NCBI GenBank assembly: GCA_017448245.1
Contig: JAFSLV010000011.1
Location: 124,001-188,000 of the forward strand
Reading direction: 5' to 3'
DNA: 64,000 nt
From: Lachnospiraceae bacterium
GTDB taxonomy: Bacteria; Bacillota; Clostridia; Lachnospirales; Lachnospiraceae
Shown here: piece by piece, positions 40,650 to 50,884 of the stretch
Layout: every line of letters starts with the position of its first letter
How positions within the stretch are numbered: the first letter of the stretch is position 1
The notes under the pieces: model-generated
Database searches by the model: none
What the model was told of the DNA's origin: nothing
What the model saw: only the letters and a program-made list of their open reading frames with translations
Position numbers and translations under genes: made by a program

Positions 40650-43388
40650 TTGAGTCTTTTTATCACGGAAATTTCAAAATACATCATCTTTTTGCTGATG
40701 TGTATCTATGTCGCGGAGTGCTTTTTGTCCTTCCGCTTCCGGCATGATGCAAGGCAAAGGGGTGTCAATACCAGGCAGCTGATCTGGATGTTTGCCATCC
40801 AGGCGCTGTTCTATGCGCAGATCATCGCCAATACCGGGGAGTTGTCCTATCTGGGATTCTATGTGGCGCAGCTGCTGATCCTCACGGCGACGCCAGTGCT
40901 CTTTACCAGACTCTTTCCCGCTGCCAGCCGTCCGCTGATGAACAATATGTGCATGCTGCTCATGATCGGCATGACTGTGATCCTGCGTATCGATCCGGCC
41001 AAGGCAAGGAGACAGCTCGTGATCGTCGCGGGCTCGATTGCCGCGGGATGCCTTCTGACGTGGCTCGTGCGCCTCGTCCGTACGCCGGAGCGGTATACCT
41101 GGTTCTACGCGGGGGCGGGCGCCGTGCTGCTGCTGATTGTCCGTCTCCTCGGCGCCACGACCTTCGGTGCGCAGATCTCCTATACGCTGCTCGGTGTGAG
41201 CGGCCAGCCCTCCGAATTTGTCAAAATCCTCTATGTGCTCTTTATCGCGGGGGCGCTTCATGCATCGACCTCCTTCTTGCAGGTGGCACTCACCTCCGGT
41301 GCGGCAGCAGCCCATGTCCTGATCCTTGTATGGTCAAGGGACCTCGGCGGTGCGCTGATCTTTTTTGTGGTCTATGTGGTGCTGCTCTATATCGCGACGG
41401 GCAATCCGCTCTATCCCCTGGCGGGGCTTCTTCTGGGAAGCGTGTTTGCCGTCGTTGCCTTCCGGTTTTTCGGGCATGTGCGCGACCGTGTGATGGTGTG
41501 GCTCGATCCGTTCCGGACGATCGACACCTCCGGCTATCAGATCACGCAGTCGCTCTTCGGGATCTCCGGCGGCGGGTGGTTCGGCATGGGACTCTTCGGC
41601 GGGATGCCGACGGCCACGCCGATCGTGGAAAAGGATCTGATTTTCTCCGCGATTGCGGAAGAGCTGGGGGTCGGTTTTGCGATTCTTCTGCTGCTCGTTT
41701 GTCTTTCGACCTTCCTGATCTTCCTGCGGGAAGCGATCGACATGGAGGATATGTGGACGAAACTGGTGACGGCGGGTATCGGCGTTACCTATCTCTTCCA
41801 GGTATTTCTGACGGTCGGCGGCACGGCCAAATTTATCCCGCTGACCGGCGTGACGCTGCCGCTCGTGAGTTACGGCGGATCGAGTGTGCTTGCGACCATC
41901 CTGATGTTTTGTATCTTTGAGGGCTTATGCAATCTCCGTGACAGGGATGCGGCGGACCCGGAAGAGGAGACGACGGGAAGGCGGATCGCGATCCCCGTGG
42001 TCTGTGTCTTTTTTGCGCTGCTCTTTGTGTCGATGAGCGCCTTTATCGGCGTGCATGCCTATACGGACCGCCGCGTACTCATGAGCAATTCCTACAACCG
42101 CAGGCAGGAACTGCGGATGCGTTCCGTCGAACGCGGCAGGATCTATGCTGCGGACGGCACGACGCTGCTTGCGCAGACGGTGCTCACAGAAGACGGAACG
42201 CAGGAAAGAGTCTATCCGTACGGAGAGATCTTTGCGCATGCCGTGGGATACGCCGTCAAGGACAAGGCCGGGGTCGAGGCCTATGCGAGCTTTGACCTGA
42301 CAAGCTCCCATACCAATCTCGCGGACCGGATACAGCTCGCGAGCGACCGGATTCTTTTTCCCGGAGACGACGTGATCACGACACTCGACGTGACGCTGCA
42401 GCAGACGATCTATGAGGCGATGGGCGACTACCGCGGTGCCGTGATCGTTACGGACCCGAGGAGCGGCGCGATCCTCGCGATGGTCTCGAAGCCCTCGTTT
42501 GATCCGGGGGCGGTGGACGCGATGTGGGAGGCGCTTACCGCGGACGAGGAGGGAAGCGTCCTCGTCAACCGTGCCACGCAGGGACTGTATCCTGCGGGCT
42601 CGACCTTTAAGATCATCACGACGCTCGCCTATCTGCGCGACCATCACAACGATATCGCCTCGTATTCCTACAACTGTTACGGCTCCTTTACGACGGCCGG
42701 GGAGACGGTCCACTGCTTTAACTCCATACCGCACGGGACGATCGATCTGGCACAGTCCTTTGCGCTCTCCTGTAATTCGTCCTTTGTCAATATCGGCGTG
42801 GAGACCGGCCGTGATCTGTGGAAGAGGACGCTTGACGGACTCCATTTCGGCGGGGCGCTTCCCTGCGATCTGGTCTCCAACGTCTCGACCTGCGCGGATC
42901 CTTTGCACTGTGATGTACCGGCGCTCATGCAGCTGTCCATCGGACAGGGAGAGACGGCCATGTCGCCCCTGCACATGAACATGATCACCTGCGCCGTGGC
43001 CAACGGCGGCATCCTGATGCGTCCGCATATCCTTTCCGAAGTGGTCAACGTCTACGGCAATACCGTACAGGACTTTGGCGGCGGCCGGGGGGAGCGGCTG
43101 ATGAGCGAAGAGGAGGCACGCATCCTTTCGGCCCTGATGGAGGGCGTGGTGACATCGGGTACCGGGCAGGCGCTTGCGGGCAGGTATTATACGTCCGCCG
43201 GAAAAACCGGCAGTGCGGAACACGGCAGCGCCGCGGTCGACAATGCGCACGCGTGGTTTACGGGATATGCGCCGGCCGATCATCCGGAGATCTGCGTGAC
43301 GCTGATCCTGGAGGATGCGGGTTCGAGTTCCTCCTATGCGGTACCGCTTGCGGGCATTATCTTTGACGCGTATTTCGGGAGCAGATAG
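40650..43388 (+). CDS. SEDS peptidoglycan polymerase fused to a penicillin-binding protein
   Basis: 912 residues. Residues 1-445 are a FtsW/RodA/SpoVE glycosyltransferase with about ten helices, the SRDLGGALIFF loop (Asp231 likely catalytic) and TGVTLPLVSYGGSS. After one more helix (about 450-475) comes a transpeptidase with SxxK (Ser651-Lys654 in AGSTFK), SxN (Ser707-Asn709) and KTG (Lys852-Gly854). Both halves look active, so one chain would polymerise and cross-link peptidoglycan. The start is TTG at 40650, 6-7 nt after GGAG. Confidence 0.92.
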   Translation: MSLFITEISKYIIFLLMCIYVAECFLSFRFRHDARQRGVNTRQLIWMFAIQALFYAQIIANTGELSYLGFYVAQLLILTATPVLFTRLFPAASRPLMNNMCMLLMIGMTVILRIDPAKARRQLVIVAGSIAAGCLLTWLVRLVRTPERYTWFYAGAGAVLLLIVRLLGATTFGAQISYTLLGVSGQPSEFVKILYVLFIAGALHASTSFLQVALTSGAAAAHVLILVWSRDLGGALIFFVVYVVLLYIATGNPLYPLAGLLLGSVFAVVAFRFFGHVRDRVMVWLDPFRTIDTSGYQITQSLFGISGGGWFGMGLFGGMPTATPIVEKDLIFSAIAEELGVGFAILLLLVCLSTFLIFLREAIDMEDMWTKLVTAGIGVTYLFQVFLTVGGTAKFIPLTGVTLPLVSYGGSSVLATILMFCIFEGLCNLRDRDAADPEEETTGRRIAIPVVCVFFALLFVSMSAFIGVHAYTDRRVLMSNSYNRRQELRMRSVERGRIYAADGTTLLAQTVLTEDGTQERVYPYGEIFAHAVGYAVKDKAGVEAYASFDLTSSHTNLADRIQLASDRILFPGDDVITTLDVTLQQTIYEAMGDYRGAVIVTDPRSGAILAMVSKPSFDPGAVDAMWEALTADEEGSVLVNRATQGLYPAGSTFKIITTLAYLRDHHNDIASYSYNCYGSFTTAGETVHCFNSIPHGTIDLAQSFALSCNSSFVNIGVETGRDLWKRTLDGLHFGGALPCDLVSNVSTCADPLHCDVPALMQLSIGQGETAMSPLHMNMITCAVANGGILMRPHILSEVVNVYGNTVQDFGGGRGERLMSEEEARILSALMEGVVTSGTGQALAGRYYTSAGKTGSAEHGSAAVDNAHAWFTGYAPADHPEICVTLILEDAGSSSSYAVPLAGIIFDAYFGSR

Positions 43389-43739
43389 ATGGCAAAATAC
43401 TGCACCTTTTATCGCAAACTCTATGTCGGCCAACGGATCGGAAATCTGTCGCGCGTCAAATGGAAGCTCACCCACGGTGCGGGACAGATCGGGATCTACG
43501 TGATCGCTGAGGCGCCCGAAAAGAAGGAAAGCCTTGCGATTCTGCACTGTGCCAATCTCAAGCAGCCGTATTTCAAAGAGCATCCGCTGCACGTCTACGG
43601 GATCGCCGCCTCCCATGCGGAGGCCGAGGAGCTGCTTCTTCGGATCTCCGACGAGGCGATCGCTGCCGGCCGTCCCGGCGAACTCAAGGCATATCTGGAT
43701 GAATCGGTCACGGAAAACGGTGCGGAGGAAGACGCATGA
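43389..43739 (+). CDS. Conserved hypothetical protein
   Basis: 116 residues, soluble and without a signal sequence. It starts MAKYCTFYRKLYVGQRIGNLSRVKWKL. I do not recognise a domain. It begins at the base after the SEDS-PBP stop and overlaps the DUF2953 gene by 4 nt, so it belongs to the same operon and is certainly translated in the same unit. The position between a wall synthase and DUF2953/YtfJ hints at an envelope role, but nothing in the sequence proves it. Confidence 0.65.
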   Translation: MAKYCTFYRKLYVGQRIGNLSRVKWKLTHGAGQIGIYVIAEAPEKKESLAILHCANLKQPYFKEHPLHVYGIAASHAEAEELLLRISDEAIAAGRPGELKAYLDESVTENGAEEDA

Positions 43740-44509
43740 CGATCTTCTGGACGGTATGCAAAATCATCGGCATCATCCTCGGTGTGCTGCTCTTTCTCCT
43801 GCTTCTTTTGCTGCTTGCTTTTTTGTTTGTGCCGGTGCGTTACACGGTCACGGCATATGTGCCGGATACCGATCCGGACAGGGAAGAGGAGCTGGCCCTT
43901 TTGAAGGAACGTGCGCGGCTGCGCGTACGGGGCAGCTATCTGCTGCATCTGTTCCGGTTTTCGTATTCACTGCCGGACGCGCCGGAATGGGTGGTCAGAC
44001 CGAAATGGCTCTCCTCCTTTTTCGGAGGAAGCGCGGGGGAACCGGCAGAGAGTGCGCAGGCACCGGAGGAACCAGATACAGTGTTTTCAAAAATACTGTA
44101 TACAATATCAAGTGTTTGTGATAGAATAGAAGAGGTGCGTGCAATGCTCGAAAGCGAGACCTTTGCACGTGCGAAAGACTGCGTTCTGAAACAGACAAAG
44201 CGCTTCGTCCGCGGGGTATTGCCGAAGCGTTCCGACATCCGCGTGCTGTACGGCACGGGGGACGCGGTACTGACGGCGGAGATTTTTGCCGCACTCAGTG
44301 TGCTGACCCCGTTCACGTATCCCTGCCTGACGGTGCGGCCCGATTACACCGGAAAGGTCATCGGCTGTGACGCACATCTGGCGGGGCGTGTGACGCTGTT
44401 TCGCATACTGAGCGCGGTGCTGATCGTGTATTTCAACAAGGACGTCCGCAGGATCAAGAGACGCATTGACAGGATCCGGAGGGAAACAGATGGGACAGAA
44501 TCAGTTTAA
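43736..44509 (+). CDS. DUF2953 membrane protein (YtfI-like)
   Basis: 257 residues. A strong N-terminal helix (residues 7-31) is followed by VRYTVTAYVP, a linker, and a domain with RSDIRVLYGTGDAVLTAEIFAAL and PDYTGKVIGCDAHLAGRVTL, the pattern of DUF2953. The pairing with ytfJ is conserved in spore-forming Firmicutes, where YtfI is tied to YtfJ localisation in spores. The Thr/Glu-rich linker around residue 100-115 is less conserved. Confidence 0.75.
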   Translation: MTIFWTVCKIIGIILGVLLFLLLLLLLAFLFVPVRYTVTAYVPDTDPDREEELALLKERARLRVRGSYLLHLFRFSYSLPDAPEWVVRPKWLSSFFGGSAGEPAESAQAPEEPDTVFSKILYTISSVCDRIEEVRAMLESETFARAKDCVLKQTKRFVRGVLPKRSDIRVLYGTGDAVLTAEIFAALSVLTPFTYPCLTVRPDYTGKVIGCDAHLAGRVTLFRILSAVLIVYFNKDVRRIKRRIDRIRRETDGTESV

Positions 44510-44909
44510 CAACGTGGTGGATTCCCTGCTCAAGGGTATGGGAACGCTGCTGACGACCCATACGGTGGTCGGGGAGCCCGCACGCGTGGGAGATACGATC
44601 ATCGTGCCGCTGGTCGACGTGTCATTCGGTGTCGGCGCGGGATCCGGCAGCGGCAAGATGAAGGACACGGGCAGCGGCGGATTCGGTGCCAAGATGTCGC
44701 CGTCCGCGGTGCTGATGATCCAGAACGGACATACCAAGCTCATCAATATCAAAAACCAGGATGCGGTGACCAAAATCCTGGATATCGTGCCGGATGTCGT
44801 CAACCGTTTTACCGGCAAGGGCGTGCAGTTTGACGAGGACGAGGCGGTGGATATCGCCTTCGGCGATAAGGAAGATGCGGACAGGAACGCGGGGGGAGAT
44901 GCGTCGTGA
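44490..44909 (+). CDS. ytfJ: GerW family sporulation protein YtfJ
   Basis: 139 residues. NNVVDSLLKGMGTLLTTHTVVGEPARVGDTIIVPLVDVSFGVGAG is the GerW family core, followed by a Gly-rich turn and PSAVLMIQNGHTKLINI. In Bacillus, YtfJ is needed for efficient germination, but the family also occurs in non-sporulating Clostridia. GGAGGG selects the ATG at 44490. It overlaps both neighbours. Confidence 0.9.
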   Translation: MGQNQFNNVVDSLLKGMGTLLTTHTVVGEPARVGDTIIVPLVDVSFGVGAGSGSGKMKDTGSGGFGAKMSPSAVLMIQNGHTKLINIKNQDAVTKILDIVPDVVNRFTGKGVQFDEDEAVDIAFGDKEDADRNAGGDAS

Positions 44910-45454
44910 GCATGAGCGAAGAAAAACTCGAGGAAATGTATCAGGCCATCTTAAAGGCGGACGAGGACGGACTCTCGGAGCTGAGGCTGTGGCTCTTTAA
45001 GGAGACCTGCCGGATCGAGAACCGCGAGACGATGCTGGACGAGCGGATGCAGCGGTTGGAGCGCGAACGCGAAAAGATGCTCGACGAGCGTGACCGCGCG
45101 CTGCAAAAGCTCGAAAAAGAAAGAGAAGCACTCTGGGAAAAGGATGAGCTTGCGGAGCAGAAACTCGAGATGCTGCGCGAAGCCTATGACCGTCTGGATG
45201 CCGACCGCCAGAGGATGGAGCGCGAGCGCAAGCAGCTCGACAAGGAAAAGGCCTTCAATCAGGCGGCTGCCTATTACAACGCGGATTCCGAGATGTTTTT
45301 CAGCGGCGTCAATACGGCGCTGGCCGTCAAAAAGCGTTATAAAGAACTGATCAAGATCTTTCATCCCGACAATCTGAACGGGGATGCCAGAACCTTCCAG
45401 ATGATCAACCAGGAGTACGAGACGTTATGCCGTATGTATCAGATGAATGCGTGA
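44906..45454 (+). CDS. Coiled-coil protein with J-domain-like C-terminus
   Basis: 182 residues. Residues 40-115 are a highly charged coiled coil of Arg/Glu/Leu heptads. The end, KKRYKELIKIFHPDNLNGDARTFQMINQEYETL, matches the second half of a J-domain with the HPD motif at 153-155. It could be a DnaK partner with an unusual layout, since J-domains are normally N-terminal. The start is GTG at 44906 overlapping the ytfJ stop, with GGGGGGAG at 44891-44898. I know of no named homologue. Confidence 0.72.
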   Translation: MSMSEEKLEEMYQAILKADEDGLSELRLWLFKETCRIENRETMLDERMQRLEREREKMLDERDRALQKLEKEREALWEKDELAEQKLEMLREAYDRLDADRQRMERERKQLDKEKAFNQAAAYYNADSEMFFSGVNTALAVKKRYKELIKIFHPDNLNGDARTFQMINQEYETLCRMYQMNA

Positions 45455-46248
45455 GTACGGTCGATAAGAAGCGTCTGGTCGTCAAGGTGGGTACCTCCAC
45501 CATCACCAACGATAAAGGAGAGGTCGACGTCCGGGCGATCGACCTGATCTGCCGCACCATCGCGGGGATCGAGGCCAGGGGCTACCGGGTGATTCTCGTC
45601 AGCTCCGGCGCAATCGCCGTGGGCGCCGGCAAGATGCGCCTTGCGCAAAAACCCGAGGCACTTGCCGACAAGCAGGCAGCGGCCGCGGTCGGCCAGTGCG
45701 AGCTCATGCATCTCTATGACAAGCTGTTTTCGGAATACGGCAGGCTCGTCGCGCAGATCCTTCTGTCCGGGGAGGATATCGAGGACGGGGTACGCAGGCG
45801 CAATCTGGAAAATACCTTTGAAGCACTTCTTCAGGCAGGTGTCATTCCCGTCGTCAACGAAAATGACTCGGTTTCCCACCGGGAGATCGTAAGCGACAGG
45901 CATCTGTTTTCGGACAATGACACGTTGTCCGCGCAGGTGGCGATACTTGTGGGGGCCGGTAAGCTCGTGATTCTGACGGACACCGAGGGACTCTATGACA
46001 AGGATCCCCGTGTGCATGGGGACGCAACGCTCATCTCCCGTGTGGAAAAAATCGACGATGCCGTCCGCGCACTGGCCGAGGGAGTCAGGTCCAACCGCGG
46101 TACGGGCGGCATGGTTACCAAGCTCGAAGCGGCGGATCTTGCCACCCGAAAAGGGATCGACGTCCTTGTGGTGCACGGACGCGATCCCGAAAATCTCTAC
46201 AGGGTGATCGGCGGTGATGTGGTGGGGACGCTGTTTGTCGCTCAGTAA
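45427..46248 (+). CDS. proB: Glutamate 5-kinase (without PUA domain)
   Basis: 273 residues. LVVKVGTSTITNDKGEVD, VSSGAIAVGAGKM, IPVVNENDSVS and LTDTEGLYDKDPR define the amino-acid kinase fold of ProB, the first step of proline synthesis. The C-terminal PUA domain found in E. coli is missing, as in other short forms. AGGAG at 45411-45415 supports ATG 45427, but GTG 45451 overlaps the upstream stop and is possible. proA and proC are not in the window. Confidence 0.93.
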   Translation: MPYVSDECVSTVDKKRLVVKVGTSTITNDKGEVDVRAIDLICRTIAGIEARGYRVILVSSGAIAVGAGKMRLAQKPEALADKQAAAAVGQCELMHLYDKLFSEYGRLVAQILLSGEDIEDGVRRRNLENTFEALLQAGVIPVVNENDSVSHREIVSDRHLFSDNDTLSAQVAILVGAGKLVILTDTEGLYDKDPRVHGDATLISRVEKIDDAVRALAEGVRSNRGTGGMVTKLEAADLATRKGIDVLVVHGRDPENLYRVIGGDVVGTLFVAQ

Positions 46249-46829
46249 TCGTCGCGGTTCGCACCGCCGTGGTACTTGTCGTAGATCTCCGAAAGATAGG
46301 TCTTGACCATACTGATCTGCGACATCTGCCGCAGATCGGCATTACCCATCGCGATCGCGATCTCGTCGGCCAACAGCAGCATATTGTAGACCTTGAGCTT
46401 GAATTCGTTGCGCGATAGGGAGGAGATGTCGATGCGTACGAGCGGGGCTCCGAGCTTCATCGTGACCTGCTCGTCGGAGATACCGGTCTCCATGATCATC
46501 GTATCCAGATCAAAATTGACATAGAGGATGAGCAGCTCCTTTTCATGGCGGCGCAGCGTGTCATAGGTCTGATGCGATGCCTCCATCCAGTCATAGAAAT
46601 CCGCAATATCGGGATTCATCAGATACTGGGTGAGCTGTTCGCGGTTTTTTTCGATGTACTGCAGATAGGAGCCGGCGCCGGTGCCCATATAGGTGCACTC
46701 GATTTTGAGGCCGCTGTCTGTTTTGACGAGCTTGCACTTTTCCGCGACATCGCGCATTTTGAGCGAGATGCGCGAGCTGCTTCCGATCTGCTTGAGGGTG
46801 CCGGATTCGGCGACTTGTTTAAATTCCAT
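46242..46829 (-). CDS. Hypothetical protein
   Basis: 195 residues, soluble. The start MEFKQVAESGTLKQIGSSSRISLKMRDVAEKCKL follows AGGAG by 10 nt. I see no known domain. The sequence is mixed alpha/beta with a middle part rich in Asp, Tyr and Trp, and a Lys/Asn-rich C-terminal helix. It is convergent with proB (7-bp overlap) and divergent from ftsK, so it forms a single-gene unit. Function unknown. Confidence 0.7.
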   Translation of the reverse strand: MEFKQVAESGTLKQIGSSSRISLKMRDVAEKCKLVKTDSGLKIECTYMGTGAGSYLQYIEKNREQLTQYLMNPDIADFYDWMEASHQTYDTLRRHEKELLILYVNFDLDTMIMETGISDEQVTMKLGAPLVRIDISSLSRNEFKLKVYNMLLLADEIAIAMGNADLRQMSQISMVKTYLSEIYDKYHGGANRDDY

Positions 46830-46891
46830 CAATGTGTTCTCCTGTGGTTTACGGGATGCATAGATAAGCATAGCATAAAAAGCGGAAAAAT

Positions 46892-46899
46892 GGTATACT
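46892..46899 (+). promoter_or_regulatory. Extended -10 of ftsK
   Basis: TGGTATACT gives an extended -10. No clear -35 is seen. It lies 20 nt before the ftsK ATG, leaving a leader of about 13-15 nt with no clear Shine-Dalgarno sequence. Confidence 0.45.
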
Positions 46900-46919
46900 G
46901 AAACATTGGTTTAAGATGT

Positions 46920-49439
46920 ATGGCTGCTAAAAAACAAAAGGAAAAAAACGCACAGAACCATGCGCACAGGGACGGCATTATATTCATCGCGCTGCTGGCG
47001 GCGTCGGTGTATCTTTTTATATGCAATTTCGGCCTGGGCGGTGCCGCGGGACAGTGGTTCAGTCATCTGATGTTCGGGGTGTTCGGGATCCGGGCGTACA
47101 TAGCCCCCGCACTTTTGCCGCTTGCGGCATATTTCCTCATCCGTACCCGTGCGTCCGCGGAAATCATCCGCAAGACGGTTGCCGGTGCGGTGCTTTTTGT
47201 TCTTGCGGGGATACTGATCGATCTCGTCACGGGGAGACTTAAGGAGATCGCCGGCTTTATCGACATTCCGGGCTTTTACGAGCGCGGCAGGACCCTGCAC
47301 CGCGGCGGAGGTCTCCTTCCCGATATTCTGGGCTCTCTCTCTTACCGGTATCTGTCCGCCGTCGGTACCATGCTCGTGATACTGGTGCTTGCGGTGATCT
47401 GTCTCGAGATCCTCAGTAACAGCGCGTTTTTGAACAGTGTCCGGGATTCTTCGCAGCACATGATCGAGCATGCGGGCGAGGACTACCGGAAAAGAAAGAT
47501 CCGCCGCGCCAAAGAGCGGGAGAGGGACCGGAAGCGCAGACTCGAAGAGGAAAAGGAGCGCGAGATCGAGGCGCAGCGGAAACAGGATGAAAAGATCCTG
47601 AAGAAGGTCCCCGTGCGCGGCGTGACTACGGATACCGACCTGAAGGCGGAAGAAAAACAAAGCGTCCCCGCAAAACCCGGCGCGGACGTCGATACGTCAA
47701 AGCCGTTCCGTGAGGAAGAGGAGGACGGCGGCGCTGATACCTATGCGGGCGGCGATGACATCCATGAGATCACCTACGTTCCCGACGAGAAGGAGACATC
47801 GCGCCATGCGACGAGCAGCGGCCTGATCCGCAAGGCGGAAGGGGCGGAGGATTTCCGGATGCCCTCGACCAGAGAGGCGGACAATCAAAACCGTGAGGAC
47901 GTCGCGCTCAAAAAGACAAAGGCACAGCAAAACGCAAAGAAAAAGACAGCCAGCGGCCGTTACGCGTATCCGCCGCTGTCGCTCTTAAAAAAGGCGGATA
48001 AGAGAGGGCCGGGACAGGGCGCGCAGGAGCTGAAGGAAACGGCGCAAAAGCTCGAGAAGATCCTGCAGACCTTTAACGTCAACGCCAGGGTCGTCGACTA
48101 CAGCAAGGGGCCGACCGTGACGAGATACGAACTGCAGCCGGAGGTGGGCGTCAAGGTCTCGAGGATCCTCAATCTGGCGGATGACATCAAGCTCAATCTC
48201 GCGGCGACCGACATCCGGATCGAGGCACCGATTCCGGGCAAGGTGGCGGTCGGTATCGAGGTGCCCAACGCGGAAAACGTCACGGTGACGCTCAGGGAGC
48301 TGCTCGAGGACAAGGCCTATCAGTCCTCTCCCTCACGATTGTCCTTTGCGGTCGGCAAGGATATCGCGGGAGAGACGGTCGTTGCGGACATCGCCAGGAT
48401 GCCGCATCTGCTGATTGCGGGCGCCACGGGCTCCGGCAAATCCGTCTGCATCAATACGCTGATCCTGAGCCTTTTGTACAAGGCGGACCCGCAGGAGGTC
48501 AAGCTCATCATGGTCGACCCCAAGGTGGTCGAGCTCAATATGTATAACGGGATTCCGCATCTGCTGATTCCGGTGGTGACGGATCCGAAGAAGGCGGCCG
48601 GCGCGCTCAACTGGGCCGTCGCCGAGATGGAAAAGAGATACCGTCTGTTTGCCGATGCCGAGGTGAGGGACCTCGAGGGATATAACAGGTTTATCGAGCT
48701 CCATCAGGGCGAGGACGGCTTTGAAAAGCTGCCGCAGATCGTCCTGATCGTGGACGAGCTGGCGGATCTGATGATGGTTTCCAAGTCGGAGGTGGAGACC
48801 GCAATCTGCCGTCTCGCGCAGCTGGCACGCGCCGCGGGGATCCATCTGATCATCGCGACGCAGCGTCCGTCGGTCGACGTGATCACGGGACTCATCAAGG
48901 CCAATATGCCCAGCCGCATCGCCTTTGCGGTATCCTCCGGCGTCGACTCCCGCACGATTCTCGACATGAACGGCGCGGAAAAGCTGCTCGGCAAGGGCGA
49001 CATGCTTTTCTTCCCGCAGAATTATTCCAAGCCCGTGCGCGTGCAGGGGGCGTTTGTTTCGGATAAAGAGATCGCGGACGTCTGCGAGTATCTCAAGAAG
49101 CAGGCAGAGGTCTCCTACAACGAGGAGATTGTCAAGGACATCGAAAAGATGCAGTCCGGCTCCGGACAGGAGGCGCAGGGCGCACAGGGAGCGGGCGCGG
49201 ACGGCAGGGATCCGTATTTTGAGGAAGCGGGACGTTTTATCATCGGCAAGGACAAGGCATCCATCGGCAATCTGCAGCGGGTCTTCAAGATCGGCTTTAA
49301 CCGTGCCGCACGTATCATGGACCAGCTGTGCGAGGCCGGAGTCGTGGGCGAGGAGGAAGGCACCAAGCCGCGCCGGATTCTGATGACGATGGAAGAGTTT
49401 GAAGCGATATGTACCGGGGAGGCAAAGGAAGCGTCATGA
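46920..49439 (+). CDS. ftsK: DNA translocase FtsK/SpoIIIE
   Basis: 839 residues. Four N-terminal helices (about 18-175) are followed by a charged linker (about 180-350) rich in Lys and Glu, the alpha domain (KTLQ-like [24 protein letters not shown]) and the RecA-like motor with Walker [10 protein letters not shown] (Lys507) and [12 protein letters not shown]. The C-terminal winged-helix gamma domain is present ([23 protein letters not shown]). It moves chromosomal DNA through the division septum. The end overlaps the next gene (ATGA). Confidence 0.95.
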   Translation: MAAKKQKEKNAQNHAHRDGIIFIALLAASVYLFICNFGLGGAAGQWFSHLMFGVFGIRAYIAPALLPLAAYFLIRTRASAEIIRKTVAGAVLFVLAGILIDLVTGRLKEIAGFIDIPGFYERGRTLHRGGGLLPDILGSLSYRYLSAVGTMLVILVLAVICLEILSNSAFLNSVRDSSQHMIEHAGEDYRKRKIRRAKERERDRKRRLEEEKEREIEAQRKQDEKILKKVPVRGVTTDTDLKAEEKQSVPAKPGADVDTSKPFREEEEDGGADTYAGGDDIHEITYVPDEKETSRHATSSGLIRKAEGAEDFRMPSTREADNQNREDVALKKTKAQQNAKKKTASGRYAYPPLSLLKKADKRGPGQGAQELKETAQKLEKILQTFNVNARVVDYSKGPTVTRYELQPEVGVKVSRILNLADDIKLNLAATDIRIEAPIPGKVAVGIEVPNAENVTVTLRELLEDKAYQSSPSRLSFAVGKDIAGETVVADIARMPHLLIAGATGSGKSVCINTLILSLLYKADPQEVKLIMVDPKVVELNMYNGIPHLLIPVVTDPKKAAGALNWAVAEMEKRYRLFADAEVRDLEGYNRFIELHQGEDGFEKLPQIVLIVDELADLMMVSKSEVETAICRLAQLARAAGIHLIIATQRPSVDVITGLIKANMPSRIAFAVSSGVDSRTILDMNGAEKLLGKGDMLFFPQNYSKPVRVQGAFVSDKEIADVCEYLKKQAEVSYNEEIVKDIEKMQSGSGQEAQGAQGAGADGRDPYFEEAGRFIIGKDKASIGNLQRVFKIGFNRAARIMDQLCEAGVVGEEEGTKPRRILMTMEEFEAICTGEAKEAS

Positions 49440-50884
49440 TCTGTCCGGATTGCGGGAGAGATGTGCCCGAGGGGCTCATGTACTGCGACGTCTGCGGAAG
49501 AGAGTTCCACATGGTGCCGGAGTTTGAGCCGGAGATCGAAAACCAGATCGACAAGACCCTGTCGCGTCTTGCCAGAAAAATCGGCACGGAGGATGCGCCG
49601 CAGGAAAAGCAGCCGCAGGGAAAGGAGCCGCGTCCGGCAAAGCGTGCCAAAAGCGAGACGCGTGAAAAACGCACGCTGATTGCGGTGCTCATCGCCTGTG
49701 CCGCGGCCGTTCTGGTCGCGGTGGTCGTCGCGCTTGTCCATAAGTCGGCGGATGATTATGTGCGCATGGCGCAGAGCGCGGTCGAGGCGGGCGACGATGC
49801 GCGTGCGGTATCGTATCTTGAAAACGCCCTGGAAAAGCAGCCGCAGGATGCGACCGTCATCCTGATGCTCTCGGAGGCGCTCGTCCGGACGGGAGATACC
49901 GGAAGGGCGTACGAGCTGCTCGACAGGATCATCAATTCCGCGGTCTATACGCCGGAAGAAAACAAAAGCGCCTTTGAGATCGCGCTTGCGACAGCACTCG
50001 ATACGGGCGATTTCGGGATGATTCAGGATCTGTTGTCACGTTGTCCGTATGAGGATCTCAGGATGCGCTATCTTGCGTATGTGCCGGGGGATCTGATGGC
50101 GGATCCCGCAGAGGGCAGTTATCAGGCACCGTTTTCGATCACGCTGACCTCCAGTGACGACGAGGTGATCTATTATACGATCAACGGCGGAGTGCCGGAT
50201 ACGACATCGACGCCGTACCGCGGACCGATCGAGATCACGGAGCAGGGCTCTTATCATCTGCAGGCCGTATGCGTCAATCCGCAGGGAGCGGTCAGCGGGA
50301 TCTTTGAAGCGCGCTACGAGGCAGAAAAGCCCGCGGTTCCCGCACCGCAGGTGCTCGAGGACAGCGGCAGCTATACCGCGGAGACAAAGATTGTCGTGGT
50401 CTGCGGGGAAGGACTGCGGATCCTCTACGAGACGGGAGAAGATGCCAAAGTGACCGCAAACAGCGAGGAATATACGGAACCGATTTCGATGCCGGAGGGA
50501 GAGAGCGTCTTTCACTTTGCCTGCATCGACGAGGAGGGGGAGCTGTCGGAGACCGTCACCAGGGAATATGAACTCACACTCGAGCATACCGTTACCTCCG
50601 CGGAGGCGGTCGAGCGCGTGATGGCGGAGCTCATGAGGACCGGCGTCGTGCAGGATATGAGCGGAAGGGTAGCCGGCGAGGAAGCGTATCTGTCCTTTGA
50701 GGTCGACGGCACGGTGACGATCGGTGCGGACGGCAACTTTTATTACATCCGCGAATACCGGACCGTCCCGGGAGGACAGCCGGAGCTGACGGGACTCTTA
50801 TATGCCGTCCATACACAGTCGGGTCTGACGAGAAGACTCGGTTATGATTCCCGCGGGCAGATGATGCTCATGCAGTTTAACTGA
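49436..50884 (+). CDS. Zinc-ribbon membrane protein with TPR and chitobiase-like domain
   Basis: 482 residues. The zinc ribbon uses Cys3, Cys6, Cys17 and Cys20. A basic linker leads to one helix (about 81-102), so the rest is outside the cell: TPR-like helices (about 108-200), then a module with [21 protein letters not shown] and [15 protein letters not shown], like the C-terminal domain of chitobiase/hexosaminidase. The end (about 385-482) is unassigned. The ribbon faces the cytoplasm. Role unknown, possibly envelope-related as it follows ftsK with a 4-nt overlap. Confidence 0.78.
   Translation: MICPDCGRDVPEGLMYCDVCGREFHMVPEFEPEIENQIDKTLSRLARKIGTEDAPQEKQPQGKEPRPAKRAKSETREKRTLIAVLIACAAAVLVAVVVALVHKSADDYVRMAQSAVEAGDDARAVSYLENALEKQPQDATVILMLSEALVRTGDTGRAYELLDRIINSAVYTPEENKSAFEIALATALDTGDFGMIQDLLSRCPYEDLRMRYLAYVPGDLMADPAEGSYQAPFSITLTSSDDEVIYYTINGGVPDTTSTPYRGPIEITEQGSYHLQAVCVNPQGAVSGIFEARYEAEKPAVPAPQVLEDSGSYTAETKIVVVCGEGLRILYETGEDAKVTANSEEYTEPISMPEGESVFHFACIDEEGELSETVTREYELTLEHTVTSAEAVERVMAELMRTGVVQDMSGRVAGEEAYLSFEVDGTVTIGADGNFYYIREYRTVPGGQPELTGLLYAVHTQSGLTRRLGYDSRGQMMLMQFN

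Noticed and set aside
41925-43616. 563-codon open frame antisense to the SEDS-PBP gene
   Set aside because: Opposite to conserved transpeptidase motifs and without any recognisable family or good start.
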